A DNA stretch of 64,000 nucleotides from DSXH01 sp020724325 (GTDB taxonomy: Bacteria; Bacteroidota; Ignavibacteria; Ignavibacteriales; Melioribacteraceae), in assembly GCA_040756515.1 (NCBI GenBank), contig JBFLYW010000006.1:62001-126000 (forward strand). Reading direction: 5' to 3'. A program made the translations under genes and the position numbers. The first letter of the stretch is position 1, and the number at the start of each line of letters is the position of its first letter. Of this stretch, positions 27,283-36,544 are shown in pieces. Under the pieces are notes generated by a model, which was not told where the DNA came from, searched no databases, and saw only the letters and a program-made list of their open reading frames with translations.

Positions 27283-28439
27283 AAGTCTTGTTTGTTAATG
27301 AATACACTTTGAGATACGGCGGCGTGGATAGAATTGTAGATGCCGAAGTTAGTGCACTTAGGAACATAAATATTGATGTAACAGTTTTTTCAATTCACCA
27401 TAAAAATTTTATTACTGCAAAAGCCAAGCTGGATTATCTAAGAATACTGAAATCATATTTCAACGCTGCTTCAAATCTTCAAAAAGAAATTGATATTCAA
27501 AAACCAGATATTGTTCATTTCCATAACATCTATCCAATCCTTGGAATGCCTATTTGGAATAAAATAAAAAAGAGGAAATCGAAGTTCATTCTACACTTAC
27601 ATAACTATTACCCATTTTGTATCAATTCGTTCTTCTTTCGTAAAGGGAATATTTGCACTCTTTGCCGGGATTCAAATAGTATAACACCCGGAATTATTCA
27701 CAAATGTTACGATAACTCATTCATAAATTCTTGTGTAGTCTCTTTAATAAAACTCTCACCCGTTGGCTGGATAAAAGAATCAACGCAAATAGATCACTTA
27801 GTTGGTGTGAGTAATTTTATATGCAATAAATATTCTGATCTTGGAATTGATAAAGAAAAAGTTTCCTGTATTTATAATTTTTCTGATCATTTTAGTGATG
27901 ATCAATTTGCTTTAGGTGATTATGTGCTTTATCTGGGAGATGTTGTTGATGCAAAGGGTATTGAAATTATTTGCGAAGCTGCTCTGAGATTACCGCTCAT
28001 TAATTTTATAATTGCTGGTGATGGAAGAGAATTTCATAAATATAATTCGGCTTACATTAATGCTGGTAATATAAAGTTTATCGGTTATGTTGATGGGCAG
28101 GAAAAATCAAAGCTTATTTTGAATTGCAGATTTCTTTTGCTTCCTTTTCTTTCATGGGAATCTTTTGGACTTATAATCCTGGAAGCGTATAACTATGGTA
28201 AACCGGTAATCACTTCGGGTAGAGGAGGAAGCCAGGAATTAGTTGTTGGTGGTAAAACGGGAATAATTCTGCAAAAAATTGATTACGACTTTGTAAGTAA
28301 CGAAGTCAATAGATTCTGGAAACAGCTTGAATCAAGTAACTCCTATTTTGATGATTGTAAGGAGTATTCAGCTAAATTTAATATTGATACTCATATCGAA
28401 AAATTATTAGAAATCTATAGGAAATGTACCGATGAATAA
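27279..28439 (+). CDS. Family 4 glycosyltransferase
   Basis: 386 residues, GT-B fold. N-terminal RYGGVDRIVDAEV and DIVHFHNIYPILGMP are acceptor-side motifs; the C-terminal E-x7-E donor motif is WESFGLIILEAYNYGKPV, then VGGKTGIIL. A Cys-rich insertion (RKGNICTLCRD ... HKCYDN) between the two lobes is shared by a group of Bacteroidota GT4 enzymes and may bind metal. The ATG overlaps the WecG-type stop, and its own end overlaps the large C25 protein gene by 8 bp, tying surface glycan synthesis to a T9SS gene. Confidence 0.92.
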   Translation: MKVLFVNEYTLRYGGVDRIVDAEVSALRNINIDVTVFSIHHKNFITAKAKLDYLRILKSYFNAASNLQKEIDIQKPDIVHFHNIYPILGMPIWNKIKKRKSKFILHLHNYYPFCINSFFFRKGNICTLCRDSNSITPGIIHKCYDNSFINSCVVSLIKLSPVGWIKESTQIDHLVGVSNFICNKYSDLGIDKEKVSCIYNFSDHFSDDQFALGDYVLYLGDVVDAKGIEIICEAALRLPLINFIIAGDGREFHKYNSAYINAGNIKFIGYVDGQEKSKLILNCRFLLLPFLSWESFGLIILEAYNYGKPVITSGRGGSQELVVGGKTGIILQKIDYDFVSNEVNRFWKQLESSNSYFDDCKEYSAKFNIDTHIEKLLEIYRKCTDE

Positions 28440-31400
28440 TCTGTTAAAGATTTTTATTGGTTTAATTATTTTATTAATTCCTACTTTTCTTCGTGCACAA
28501 GTAGTAGAGCAATATGAAGAAGGAACTAATTATATAAAAATGGTTCTTCATTTAGATGGTGTAGTGCTTAACAACGCTGCCGGATTATATCAAGGTTACT
28601 TTGATGAATCTAATCCTGGGAATTTCAGTTTACCTTTAAGAACCATATTCGTAGCCATTCCCGGTAATAATCCGTTTAGTCTTAACTGTTCCATATTAAA
28701 ATCCCGGCAATTCAATTTTGAGTTGGGGTTAAATCCACAAGTTCAAAAAAGAAGCGATTCAACGGTTGCATATAATGTTAATCCGGATTTCGATTATCAG
28801 CAGTCATATCCGGAATTGGTTCAATTTGCCGGCTGCAGTTCTATTGATAAAATTAACTGTGCTGAATTTTTAATAAAGCAGTTCAGCTACAACATTGCTG
28901 CTAAACAAATTACACAAATCGAAAAGATAGAATTAATAATTCGTTTCCAAAACCCGTTACACATCAGTTCATCCAAAACCATCCAATTAGCTGAGAATTC
29001 AACTGCATCGATTATTATTAATTCTGTTCATACAAAAATTGAAGGTCTTATTTCTGATCTACTGGCTGCTAAAAATAAATCGGCCTGGATTGAAGACGAC
29101 TTACAATACGTAAAAGTTGGAATCAACGCAGATGGTATTTACAGAATTTATGGTTATCAATTAGAGAACCTTGGCATTAAATTAAATTTTATTAATCCTT
29201 CTACACTAAAAATCTTTTTGCGCGGGGAACCAATTCCCATATTTGTAAAGACAAATAGACACAGCATATTTGCTAAGAATGATTTCATAGAATTTATTGG
29301 CAAAAGGAACTTAGGCGGTGCACACCGAGAAATAAGCAGCTTTGGTGAACCTTACAAGGAATATTTAGATCGTTATACTGACACGACTATTTACTGGGTT
29401 ACATGGAATACTTCTAATCCGGCAGGTGTAAGTGAAGTAAGCTCTGTTTCTTCGCAAAGTAAGGATACATTAGATTATTATTACGAAATAAATCATTTTG
29501 AGCAAGATAACTGGTTCGACTTTTCAACGGCAAATCTAGTAAGAAAAGAATTACCTTATTGGATCGAAAATAAAACTTGGGGATGGTCGGGTCTAAGTGT
29601 TGGAACAAGAAACAACTCATTTACAACAAGCAACATATTCCCGGGCAAACCGATTAGAGTGTTTGCAAAACTACAAAGTTATGCTGTATCAATTCCGTCC
29701 AAATCGCATCATTTAGCAATCAGCTTAAATTCATCTCCCGTAATTGACTCAACCTATATTAATCAATTTGATCAAGTTGTGCTAAGCGGAGAATTTCAAC
29801 CTAATTTCTTATTAACCGGCAATAACATCTTTAAAGTACATTCATTTCCAACATCAAGTTTAATCAATCTCTGCTTCTTCGATTGGTACGAAGTCGAATA
29901 TCCACGTTACCTAATTCCAATAGAAGGAAAGTTATTTGCGAAATTTTCATTTCTTCAGAATAAAAAAGAATATCTGGTAAAGATCATGAATGTATCCAAT
30001 GTTCCTTTTTCTTTATGGGTTAACGGTGAGAAATCAAAAAAAATTAGCGTTCCTGTATTGGATAAACAGATAATCATTGCAGATACTTTGGATAAGCAAT
30101 CTGAACTATTCTACTGCGAGGAAACAAAAATACCCAGTCCTATATTTTACTATAGTAAAAAGTTTGATCGGCTGACAAATAATTCTAATAGAGCCAACTA
30201 CATTCTTATTACTCACAAAAAGTTTCTTGCCAAAGCAAAAGATTATGCTAAGTTCATAGAAGATAATTACGAATTAATTACAAAGGTTGTAGATGTTGAA
30301 GATATATACGATGAATTTTCATTTGGTTTTTTCAACCCGGAAACAATAAGAGAATTTTTAAAGTACGCATTTTATAATTGGAAGCAAGCAAATCTAAAAT
30401 ATGTCTGTCTGGTTGGCGGAGCCACCTACGATTATCATGGTAACAAAGCAACCTATCAGGGTGCACCACGCTTTTACAATTATGTTCCTTCATTCGGCTC
30501 GCCTGTTAGTGATACATGGTTCGTTATTTTCGATTCATCAAAGACAGTTATACCAGATATCAGCATTGGCAGAATACCTATAACAACAAATCAGGAATTT
30601 GATTGGTATTTCCAGAAACATAAAGAGTATATACGGCAGCCATTTAATGCATGGAATAAGAGAGCAATGTTTTTCTCGGGTGGAACCGGCAACGACCAAG
30701 CCCAGATTGATGCCCTTAGAAAAGTAAACGAATTTATTATTCAGAATTATGTTAATCCAAAACCATTATCTGCAAAGTACACTCACTTCTATAAAACGAT
30801 TAATCCAGTTAATAATTTCGGTCCTTATTCATCTAAGCAAATTTCCAGTGCAATTGATAGCAGCGGGGTTTTTATTTCCTATTTAGGGCACAGCGGAACT
30901 CAGACGTGGGATAATTCAATTACAGATCCAAAGCAGCTTCAGAATAAAGTGAATCGTTATCCTCTTATTACAGATTTTGGATGTTCTACCGCACGATTTG
31001 CAGAACCGGATGTTATTTCATTTTCTCAAGCATTTGTCAATTACGGTCAAGCTATAGCTTACATTGCAAATTCCTCACTCGGGTTCACTTCAACTTCATA
31101 TAGCTTTCCGCAAATATTCTATAAAAAAATATTAAGGGATTCTGTTTATACGATTGGTGATGCTCACCGGCTTGCCAAACTAGAATTGATTTCTAAATAT
31201 GGTTCCTCCGGAGCTTATCAATTATTTACATTAACAAATACACTTATTGGTGACCCGGTTATTAAACTAAGAATTCCTTCTAAACCGAATCTCTCCATTA
31301 CTGAAAAGGGTATTGCAATTCTGGATGAAAATTATTCAGACAGCATTGATAGTCTAAACATTAAATTGAACATCTATAATTTTGGGTTAGCAGTAAACCA

Positions 31401-33720
31401 ATCATACAAAATTATCTTGCAAGCATTTCATAAAAGTTTGCTTTACTATTCTAAGGAATTTACAAGGAATATTCCTGATTACTCCGATTCGCTCATTCTA
31501 AAATTACCTGTAAAGGGTTTGAACGGCGAACATCAGATTACCGTTACACTCGACGCGGACCAATCAATAAATGAAATTTATGAAAACGACAATGCAGTAA
31601 GTTTTCAGTTTATTGTTCCGAGCGGTTCGGTAAAATTTCTAGTAACTTCGTATGCGGAAAATTATCTTAATAATCCGTTAATAATTTTATCCCCAACGAT
31701 AAAAAACTATTCTGAAGCAGTTACACTGGAAGTTGCCTCTAATAAGAGCTTTTATAATTCGAAACTTTACCTGGTTAAACTCGATACTGTAAAAACCAGT
31801 TTTAATATTGAAAATGTCTTCGCAGATAAAAGAATTTGGCTGCGGTCTAAATTAAATTCTACAGATACAACAGGTTCAACAATATCGTTCAAATTATCAG
31901 GTAAAAATAGTTTTGCTCTTTTCGATTCATTAAGTTTTTCTAAGCAGTATTCTGCTAACCTTAAATTCAGAAATAGTTGTTATCTAGATTCAACATATAT
32001 CAGATTCTATTTGCTATCTGCCGGATTAAACGACGGCAATACTGCGTTAATACTTAAAGACGGACAGAATCATATTCCAGAGAATACTTTGCGCGGACAC
32101 CATGTGGCTATTTTTAAAGGAAAGAATTATCAATTTGCCGGTTACAAACTTTTTGATGTTTTTGGCGGAGGTACATCAGCGGCAAATGATTACGTAAAAT
32201 TTCTCGATACACTTTCTTCCGATTACCTTGCTGCATTTACTCTTTCGGACGAAGGAACTGTGAGTTCGTCTGTGTTAAGAAATAAAATAAAAGAATTCGG
32301 AAGTAAATATATTGATAATGTTTCCTTCAGAAGCTCGTGGGTAATGCTGGGAAGGAAAGGATCGCCAACAGGATCTGTTCCCGAAAAATTTGCTAAACAA
32401 TATCAGGGTAGAGTAGAAGCAGATACTGTTATACTTTCTAATTACCGGACGGGTGAATTAAAAACTAATGTAATTGGTCCGGCTGGCAAATGGAAACAAT
32501 TGAATACCGGGTTAACCGGCTCAACTGATTTTTTTAGCTTATCGGTGCTTGGCAGCAGTGGATTAAGTTACGATACTTTGCTAACAACAACCGAAAGAAA
32601 AGTTACTTATAATCTTAATTCGATTGACCCTGTGAAATATCCTTACTTAAAAATAAACCTTGAATTGTCTACAGAAAACATTAATGATACTGTTAAAATT
32701 GATTCACTAATTGTAGATTACCTTAAGCCCCCGGAACTTGTTGTTAGCAGTCGTACCGCATCAGTATCAAATGATACGCTCAAACAAGGCGAAGTAATTA
32801 CGCTAAATTATTTTATTTATAACACCGGAGAAACAACTGCAAATAATGTTAAAACCGCTCTGCAGCTCTTTCGAACGGATGGTTTTAAAATTTTTGAAAA
32901 TGTAATTTCAGTGGACTCAATTAAACCAGATAGCAGAAAAAATTATTCGTTCAACTACGATACGCGTAACCTGAGTGGTTCATTTTATTTTGTTATTAAT
33001 GTTGATCCGGATCGTTCTATGAATGAGATCTATACGGACAATAATTACTTATCCGTTCCTTTTTATGTGAAGGGAGATGAAAGCATACCGATTGTGCAAA
33101 TTAAGTTTGATGAGATCGATATTTTTGACGGTGACTATATTTCACCAAATCCAAATATTAGAATAAGCATCAGTAATAGTTCGGTTATTCCCATATATGA
33201 TACTACTTCTGTGGAAATTTATTTGAATAACCAGCGGTTATACTTTAATAACAATTCTATGCTCAATTATAGTTTTTCTAATTCAAACCCTAAAATGATC
33301 ATTGAATACAAACCTGTCCTGGTAGATGGTGAATACTTATTTAAGGTAAATGCAAAAAATCCAAATAATAGTCTAGTTGATATAACGTCAGTTCAAAAGA
33401 AGTTTTTAGTTTCTAAAGACACTCAACTGCTTTATGTATATAACTATCCAAATCCATTTAGCGAAAAAACATTTTTTACTTTTAAGCTTACTCAGATTCC
33501 AGATGAGCTGAAAATACGTATCTATACTTTAGCTGGAAGATTGATTAGAGAAATTGTTAAGCACGAGGGTGAACTGAACTATGACTTCAACATAATTGAA
33601 TGGGATGGAAAAGATGAGGATGGAGCATCCATTGCTAATGGAATTTACATTTATAAAGTAATAATCAAGAAAGGAAACGAAGTAGTTACTGCAACTCAGA
33701 AACTTGCGGTTGTTAGGTAA
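28432..33720 (+). CDS. Giant C25 (gingipain/PorU-like) protein with CARDB, ILEI-like and T9SS C-terminal domains
   Basis: 1762 residues. Signal peptide (about 1-22), a PorU-like N-terminal region with VKVGINADGIYRIYGYQLE near 225, then a C25 caspase-fold peptidase (about 587-930) with candidate catalytic H820 (YLGHSGTQTWDN) and C851 (DFGCSTARF). CARDB-like beta domains lie at about 951-1065 and 1433-1545. Between them, about 1205-1320, is a stretch matching the ILEI/FAM3 fold (LRGHHVAIFKG, FDVFGG, LSDEGTVSSSV, SSWVMLGRKG). The end (about 1664-1762) is a T9SS sorting/FlgD-like domain (NYPNPFSEKTFFTF). PorU, the T9SS sortase, is usually about 1100-1200 residues, so this is either an extended PorU or an exported protease. 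Confidence 0.88.
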   Translation: MNNLLKIFIGLIILLIPTFLRAQVVEQYEEGTNYIKMVLHLDGVVLNNAAGLYQGYFDESNPGNFSLPLRTIFVAIPGNNPFSLNCSILKSRQFNFELGLNPQVQKRSDSTVAYNVNPDFDYQQSYPELVQFAGCSSIDKINCAEFLIKQFSYNIAAKQITQIEKIELIIRFQNPLHISSSKTIQLAENSTASIIINSVHTKIEGLISDLLAAKNKSAWIEDDLQYVKVGINADGIYRIYGYQLENLGIKLNFINPSTLKIFLRGEPIPIFVKTNRHSIFAKNDFIEFIGKRNLGGAHREISSFGEPYKEYLDRYTDTTIYWVTWNTSNPAGVSEVSSVSSQSKDTLDYYYEINHFEQDNWFDFSTANLVRKELPYWIENKTWGWSGLSVGTRNNSFTTSNIFPGKPIRVFAKLQSYAVSIPSKSHHLAISLNSSPVIDSTYINQFDQVVLSGEFQPNFLLTGNNIFKVHSFPTSSLINLCFFDWYEVEYPRYLIPIEGKLFAKFSFLQNKKEYLVKIMNVSNVPFSLWVNGEKSKKISVPVLDKQIIIADTLDKQSELFYCEETKIPSPIFYYSKKFDRLTNNSNRANYILITHKKFLAKAKDYAKFIEDNYELITKVVDVEDIYDEFSFGFFNPETIREFLKYAFYNWKQANLKYVCLVGGATYDYHGNKATYQGAPRFYNYVPSFGSPVSDTWFVIFDSSKTVIPDISIGRIPITTNQEFDWYFQKHKEYIRQPFNAWNKRAMFFSGGTGNDQAQIDALRKVNEFIIQNYVNPKPLSAKYTHFYKTINPVNNFGPYSSKQISSAIDSSGVFISYLGHSGTQTWDNSITDPKQLQNKVNRYPLITDFGCSTARFAEPDVISFSQAFVNYGQAIAYIANSSLGFTSTSYSFPQIFYKKILRDSVYTIGDAHRLAKLELISKYGSSGAYQLFTLTNTLIGDPVIKLRIPSKPNLSITEKGIAILDENYSDSIDSLNIKLNIYNFGLAVNQSYKIILQAFHKSLLYYSKEFTRNIPDYSDSLILKLPVKGLNGEHQITVTLDADQSINEIYENDNAVSFQFIVPSGSVKFLVTSYAENYLNNPLIILSPTIKNYSEAVTLEVASNKSFYNSKLYLVKLDTVKTSFNIENVFADKRIWLRSKLNSTDTTGSTISFKLSGKNSFALFDSLSFSKQYSANLKFRNSCYLDSTYIRFYLLSAGLNDGNTALILKDGQNHIPENTLRGHHVAIFKGKNYQFAGYKLFDVFGGGTSAANDYVKFLDTLSSDYLAAFTLSDEGTVSSSVLRNKIKEFGSKYIDNVSFRSSWVMLGRKGSPTGSVPEKFAKQYQGRVEADTVILSNYRTGELKTNVIGPAGKWKQLNTGLTGSTDFFSLSVLGSSGLSYDTLLTTTERKVTYNLNSIDPVKYPYLKINLELSTENINDTVKIDSLIVDYLKPPELVVSSRTASVSNDTLKQGEVITLNYFIYNTGETTANNVKTALQLFRTDGFKIFENVISVDSIKPDSRKNYSFNYDTRNLSGSFYFVINVDPDRSMNEIYTDNNYLSVPFYVKGDESIPIVQIKFDEIDIFDGDYISPNPNIRISISNSSVIPIYDTTSVEIYLNNQRLYFNNNSMLNYSFSNSNPKMIIEYKPVLVDGEYLFKVNAKNPNNSLVDITSVQKKFLVSKDTQLLYVYNYPNPFSEKTFFTFKLTQIPDELKIRIYTLAGRLIREIVKHEGELNYDFNIIEWDGKDEDGASIANGIYIYKVIIKKGNEVVTATQKLAVVR

Positions 33721-33856
33721 TAAGAAAAACAAAATCACAAGTCGGGCTTTATTTTTTTGTTACTATTTAGAAATTTCTGAAAGTGTATAAATCAGAAATA
33801 GTATAAATGAGAGGAAGATTAATAGAAATTTTAGAAAAAAGAATCAGAACCCGTTT

Positions 33857-34966
33857 TTATTTAATTCCTTTGTTTGCAGCTTCTTTGTTATCCTTAGTAA
33901 TTTCCATTTGGTTTCTTGCAAGGTAGCTTCCCTGGCTAATGCCCATCAACACTACAAGTTCTTCCGGTACAGGCCATATTTTACCTTCTACCGAGCTTTT
34001 GTAAACAAACAGAATAATTGTTGTAATAGTCCAGAACAGGTATTGAGCTTTTGCTATTGAAGGATATTCCTCGTTTTTTATTGTAATGTTTATTAACGAC
34101 GCTAAACCAGAAAAATATTTGTTCGACTTATCTGTGTCTTCGTTGTCCTCTTCTTCTTTTCTGAGCCGTCCGAGTTTTTCATTCAGATTTTTCTGTAAAT
34201 GTGATTGATAATGTCCTACCGCACCTGTAGCAATTGATAACCCCATCAAAGCTACTAACGAATCAGGAATTTCAGGAACATCCAGGTGCATAAGTCCAAA
34301 AGCAAAGACTAATCCGCCGACTGCTAAAGTCCACATAGCCATCTGTGTAAGAGATAGAGAGATTTTTCCATCGTAAGTCCTTATTACATCCAGCGCTCTT
34401 TTCTTTCGTACCCATTCGAAAGAAAAGATGAGTAGTGTGATTGTAACAATAAGAATTACTGTATAGAATATACCGCCGATACCGTTGCCAAGATAAATTT
34501 CATTTTCGCTAATAACCTTTGTGTACGCCGGTTCTGATTTGTCATCCGGTTCACCATTTTTTTCGGAGAGCCATTTAACAACGGGAAGGAGCCGCATACC
34601 GGCATCGTATATTGGCATTTTAATTTCGCTTAAATCGAAAACCATCATAGTACCTTTTACCGTAGTTGTTGCATCGTTGAGTTTATAAGTCATCGTCTGA
34701 TCCGAAGCAACCTGGTAAGGTTTAAATGGATGCGAACTGTTTAACACATTACCAAATTTTGTGCGTGTCCTCTGGTAAATACCGATTAGAAATAGTTGAG
34801 GTTCCATATCTTCTGTTATGTTAGCATTTGCAATGAATACTTTAACCGGGTGAGATCTTAACTGTCCATCTGCCATTATAAGAACCGGTTTGCTTGTATT
34901 TCCCTGAGCAGATATTAATGCAGTTGCTGCGAACAATAACAATAAAACGAGAAATTTTTTTTCCAC
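33857..34966 (-). CDS. Membrane protein with duplicated two-helix module
   Basis: 369 residues, function unknown. Signal peptide, a soluble beta-rich region (about 22-160), then about five membrane segments. Two copies of one module are visible: QMAMWTLAVGGLVFAFG ... IPDSLVALMGLSIATGAVGH (about 205-255) and KAQYLFWTITTIILFVYK ... VPEELVVLMGISQGSYLAR (about 308-357). The pattern xQxxxWTxxx ... P..L..LMGIS...Y resembles a widespread uncharacterised bacterial membrane family. A Glu/Asp-rich linker (LRKEEEDNEDTDKSNK) joins the copies. Upstream lie a repeat-filled gap, a 100-residue protein and a coiled-coil lipoprotein on the same strand. Confidence 0.72.
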   Translation of the reverse strand: MEKKFLVLLLLFAATALISAQGNTSKPVLIMADGQLRSHPVKVFIANANITEDMEPQLFLIGIYQRTRTKFGNVLNSSHPFKPYQVASDQTMTYKLNDATTTVKGTMMVFDLSEIKMPIYDAGMRLLPVVKWLSEKNGEPDDKSEPAYTKVISENEIYLGNGIGGIFYTVILIVTITLLIFSFEWVRKKRALDVIRTYDGKISLSLTQMAMWTLAVGGLVFAFGLMHLDVPEIPDSLVALMGLSIATGAVGHYQSHLQKNLNEKLGRLRKEEEDNEDTDKSNKYFSGLASLINITIKNEEYPSIAKAQYLFWTITTIILFVYKSSVEGKIWPVPEELVVLMGISQGSYLARNQMEITKDNKEAANKGIK

Positions 34967-34991
34967 TTCAGTTCTCCTTTTTATAATAAGT

Positions 34992-35200
34992 TACTTCTCA
35001 AAAATATTGCTTGTTATTTCTCAGTCACTTCGTTCCTTCGAACTGTCATTTCGAGCCCGTCGTTTACAGATCGGGAAAGTCGAATCTAAACCTTGAAGGT
35101 CAAGCGTTGTTATTTGATACCTTGATGACCTTCAAGGTTGTTGTTTCTTAATCGCTTCACTCCTTCGAAATAGTACTTCTGAAATTTTCAGAAATCTAAA
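34992..35200. repeat. Dispersed repeat copy 1
   Basis: A non-coding stretch that recurs near 54031-54190 and 54722-54785: shared phrases include CTTCGTTCCTTCGAA, TGTCATTTCGA, GATCGGGA, CTTGAAGGT and TTTCAGAAATCTAA. Inside it AACCTTGAAGGTCA (35089-35102) and TGACCTTCAAGGTT (35126-35139) form perfect 14-bp arms around 23 nt. No transposase is nearby. Confidence 0.75.
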
Positions 35201-35242
35201 GAAAATATTAAGCAGCAAGGATTATATCTTTCTACAAAAAAA

Positions 35243-35545
35243 TTAAATTGTAAAAAGTGCAGCAAGTGAGGGAACCTTTTTAGCTATTTCAACAGCAACG
35301 TCGCCTAAATCCTTAATCTGCTTAATTAATTGTGCTTGATTAAGATTTGCTTTTGTAGCCTCCTTTACTAAACTGATTAAATTAGCGTATACTTCCAAAT
35401 CGGTCATGTCCGGTGTAATTGAATCAATTTCTGCTTTGGATAAACCTAATAATCCGTTTAACTGCTCCTTGTATTTACCTTCGAAAGTTTTTCTATTTTC
35501 TTCAAGCTTCTTTTTTAATTTTTTTCTGAACTCATCGGCTTTCAT
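35243..35545 (-). CDS. Small helical protein of unknown function
   Basis: 100 residues from the ATG at 35545, which follows GGAGG with good spacing; a TTG four codons earlier is the alternative. It is strongly helical: MKADEFRKKLKKKLEENRKT, then YKEQLNGLLGLSKAEIDSITP and a second helical half ending KVPSLAALFTI. No signal peptide or recognised domain, so probably cytoplasmic. It lies 19 bp after the coiled-coil lipoprotein gene and should be cotranscribed with it; the membrane protein gene follows after a 276-bp repeat-bearing gap. Confidence 0.68.
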   Translation of the reverse strand: MKADEFRKKLKKKLEENRKTFEGKYKEQLNGLLGLSKAEIDSITPDMTDLEVYANLISLVKEATKANLNQAQLIKQIKDLGDVAVEIAKKVPSLAALFTI

Positions 35546-35564
35546 TACCGCCTCCAATAAATAT

Positions 35565-36248
35565 TTATTGTTTCTTAGCGTTAATTAATTCTTTGAACTT
35601 ATTGATAATCTCGTCAATGTTCTGATTTTTTTCTTTGGCTAATTTGGTAAGATTTCCAATTTCGTCTGATAATTCCGAAAGTCCTTTACCTAAGGTAGTT
35701 CTGAAATTGTTTAAATCTAGTTTAGAAAGAATTTCATCCTGTGTATCATGTACTTTTCTTACAGATGCAAGATGACCTGTAACTATTGAGTTAGCGTAAT
35801 GGATTTGATCGTATGCCTGGTTAATGTTTTTCAACAGAATTGAGTATTGTTCTTTAACTGGTTTGAGCCGTTCTTTTCTGAAAGATTCAACTTCACTGGT
35901 GACTTCCAGAAGATAGATCTGGATTTTTTCTAAAGCTTCCTTTTGAGCTGATCCGGATTCGTTTTCGCGGCTCGCTTTTTCGATAGAATCGAGCAGGTCT
36001 TTCTTTATTTCTGCGTCCGACAAAGTATTTTGAACCTGAAAAGGCAAATAAATATCATCAATAAAATTGTTTATATCATCAAATAATCTCTGATAATATA
36101 AATCAACTAATGCAATGTGGGATTTTCTAATTTCTGCCAGGTCTCTTCCTACAGTTGCAGAAAGCTCAATAGCTTCTTTAGGAACCTGTGCGCATGCTGA
36201 TAAAAATAAAATGAGTGAAGTGAGAAAAACTTTAATATGATTTGGCAT
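35565..36248 (-). CDS. Coiled-coil lipoprotein, unknown function
   Basis: 227 residues. The signal peptide ends in a lipobox (LILFLSACAQV), so it is lipidated near Cys19. The rest is almost all helix, with heptad-like spacing (for example LEKIQIYLLEVTSEVESFRK and LGKGLSELSDEIGNLTKLA), and would form a periplasmic bundle. It is the first gene of a set with the 100-residue protein and the duplicated-module membrane protein. No known family is recognised. Upstream is 296 bp with two hairpins. Confidence 0.68.
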   Translation of the reverse strand: MPNHIKVFLTSLILFLSACAQVPKEAIELSATVGRDLAEIRKSHIALVDLYYQRLFDDINNFIDDIYLPFQVQNTLSDAEIKKDLLDSIEKASRENESGSAQKEALEKIQIYLLEVTSEVESFRKERLKPVKEQYSILLKNINQAYDQIHYANSIVTGHLASVRKVHDTQDEILSKLDLNNFRTTLGKGLSELSDEIGNLTKLAKEKNQNIDEIINKFKELINAKKQ

Positions 36249-36376
36249 ATAACCCTCTTGCTATTACAATAATTATTTCCTGTCACATTAAATATTTCAA
36301 AATATTTTCTGCGACAAAATTGTGGGTCAAGAAATGAATTAGAAAACAAGAGATGGAATACCGCAGCAATTTAATT

Positions 36377-36440
36377 AGACAGCTTTACCCGTTACTGTCT
36401 GAATAACTATGTAACTACTTAGAGGAGGGGGACTCTAAGT
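36377..36440. other. Pair of hairpins in the gap upstream of the lipoprotein gene
   Basis: AGACAG/CTGTCT (36377-36382 with 36395-36400) and a perfect 8-bp stem ACTTAGAG/CTCTAAGT (36417-36424 with 36433-36440) with loop GAGGGGGA. Neither has a T-tract. Flanking genes on both sides read on the minus strand, so this could be leader RNA or processing structure. Nothing else is visible in the 296-bp gap. Confidence 0.4.
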
Positions 36441-36544
36441 TGAACAGAAGCAACTTAACTTTTTGGTTCTAAAAATTCAACAGGTAATTTTAAAGTGAAA
36501 GATGTCGAGTAAGCAGATCTTAATCTAAAAATTACTGAGGATAA

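Noticed and set aside
33721..33856. Terminator for the C25 gene
   Set aside because: ATTTCTGA/TCAGAAAT (33773-33780 with 33792-33799) forms a hairpin but no T-tract follows, and the GTCGGGCTTT...TTTTTTT just after the stop lacks a left arm.
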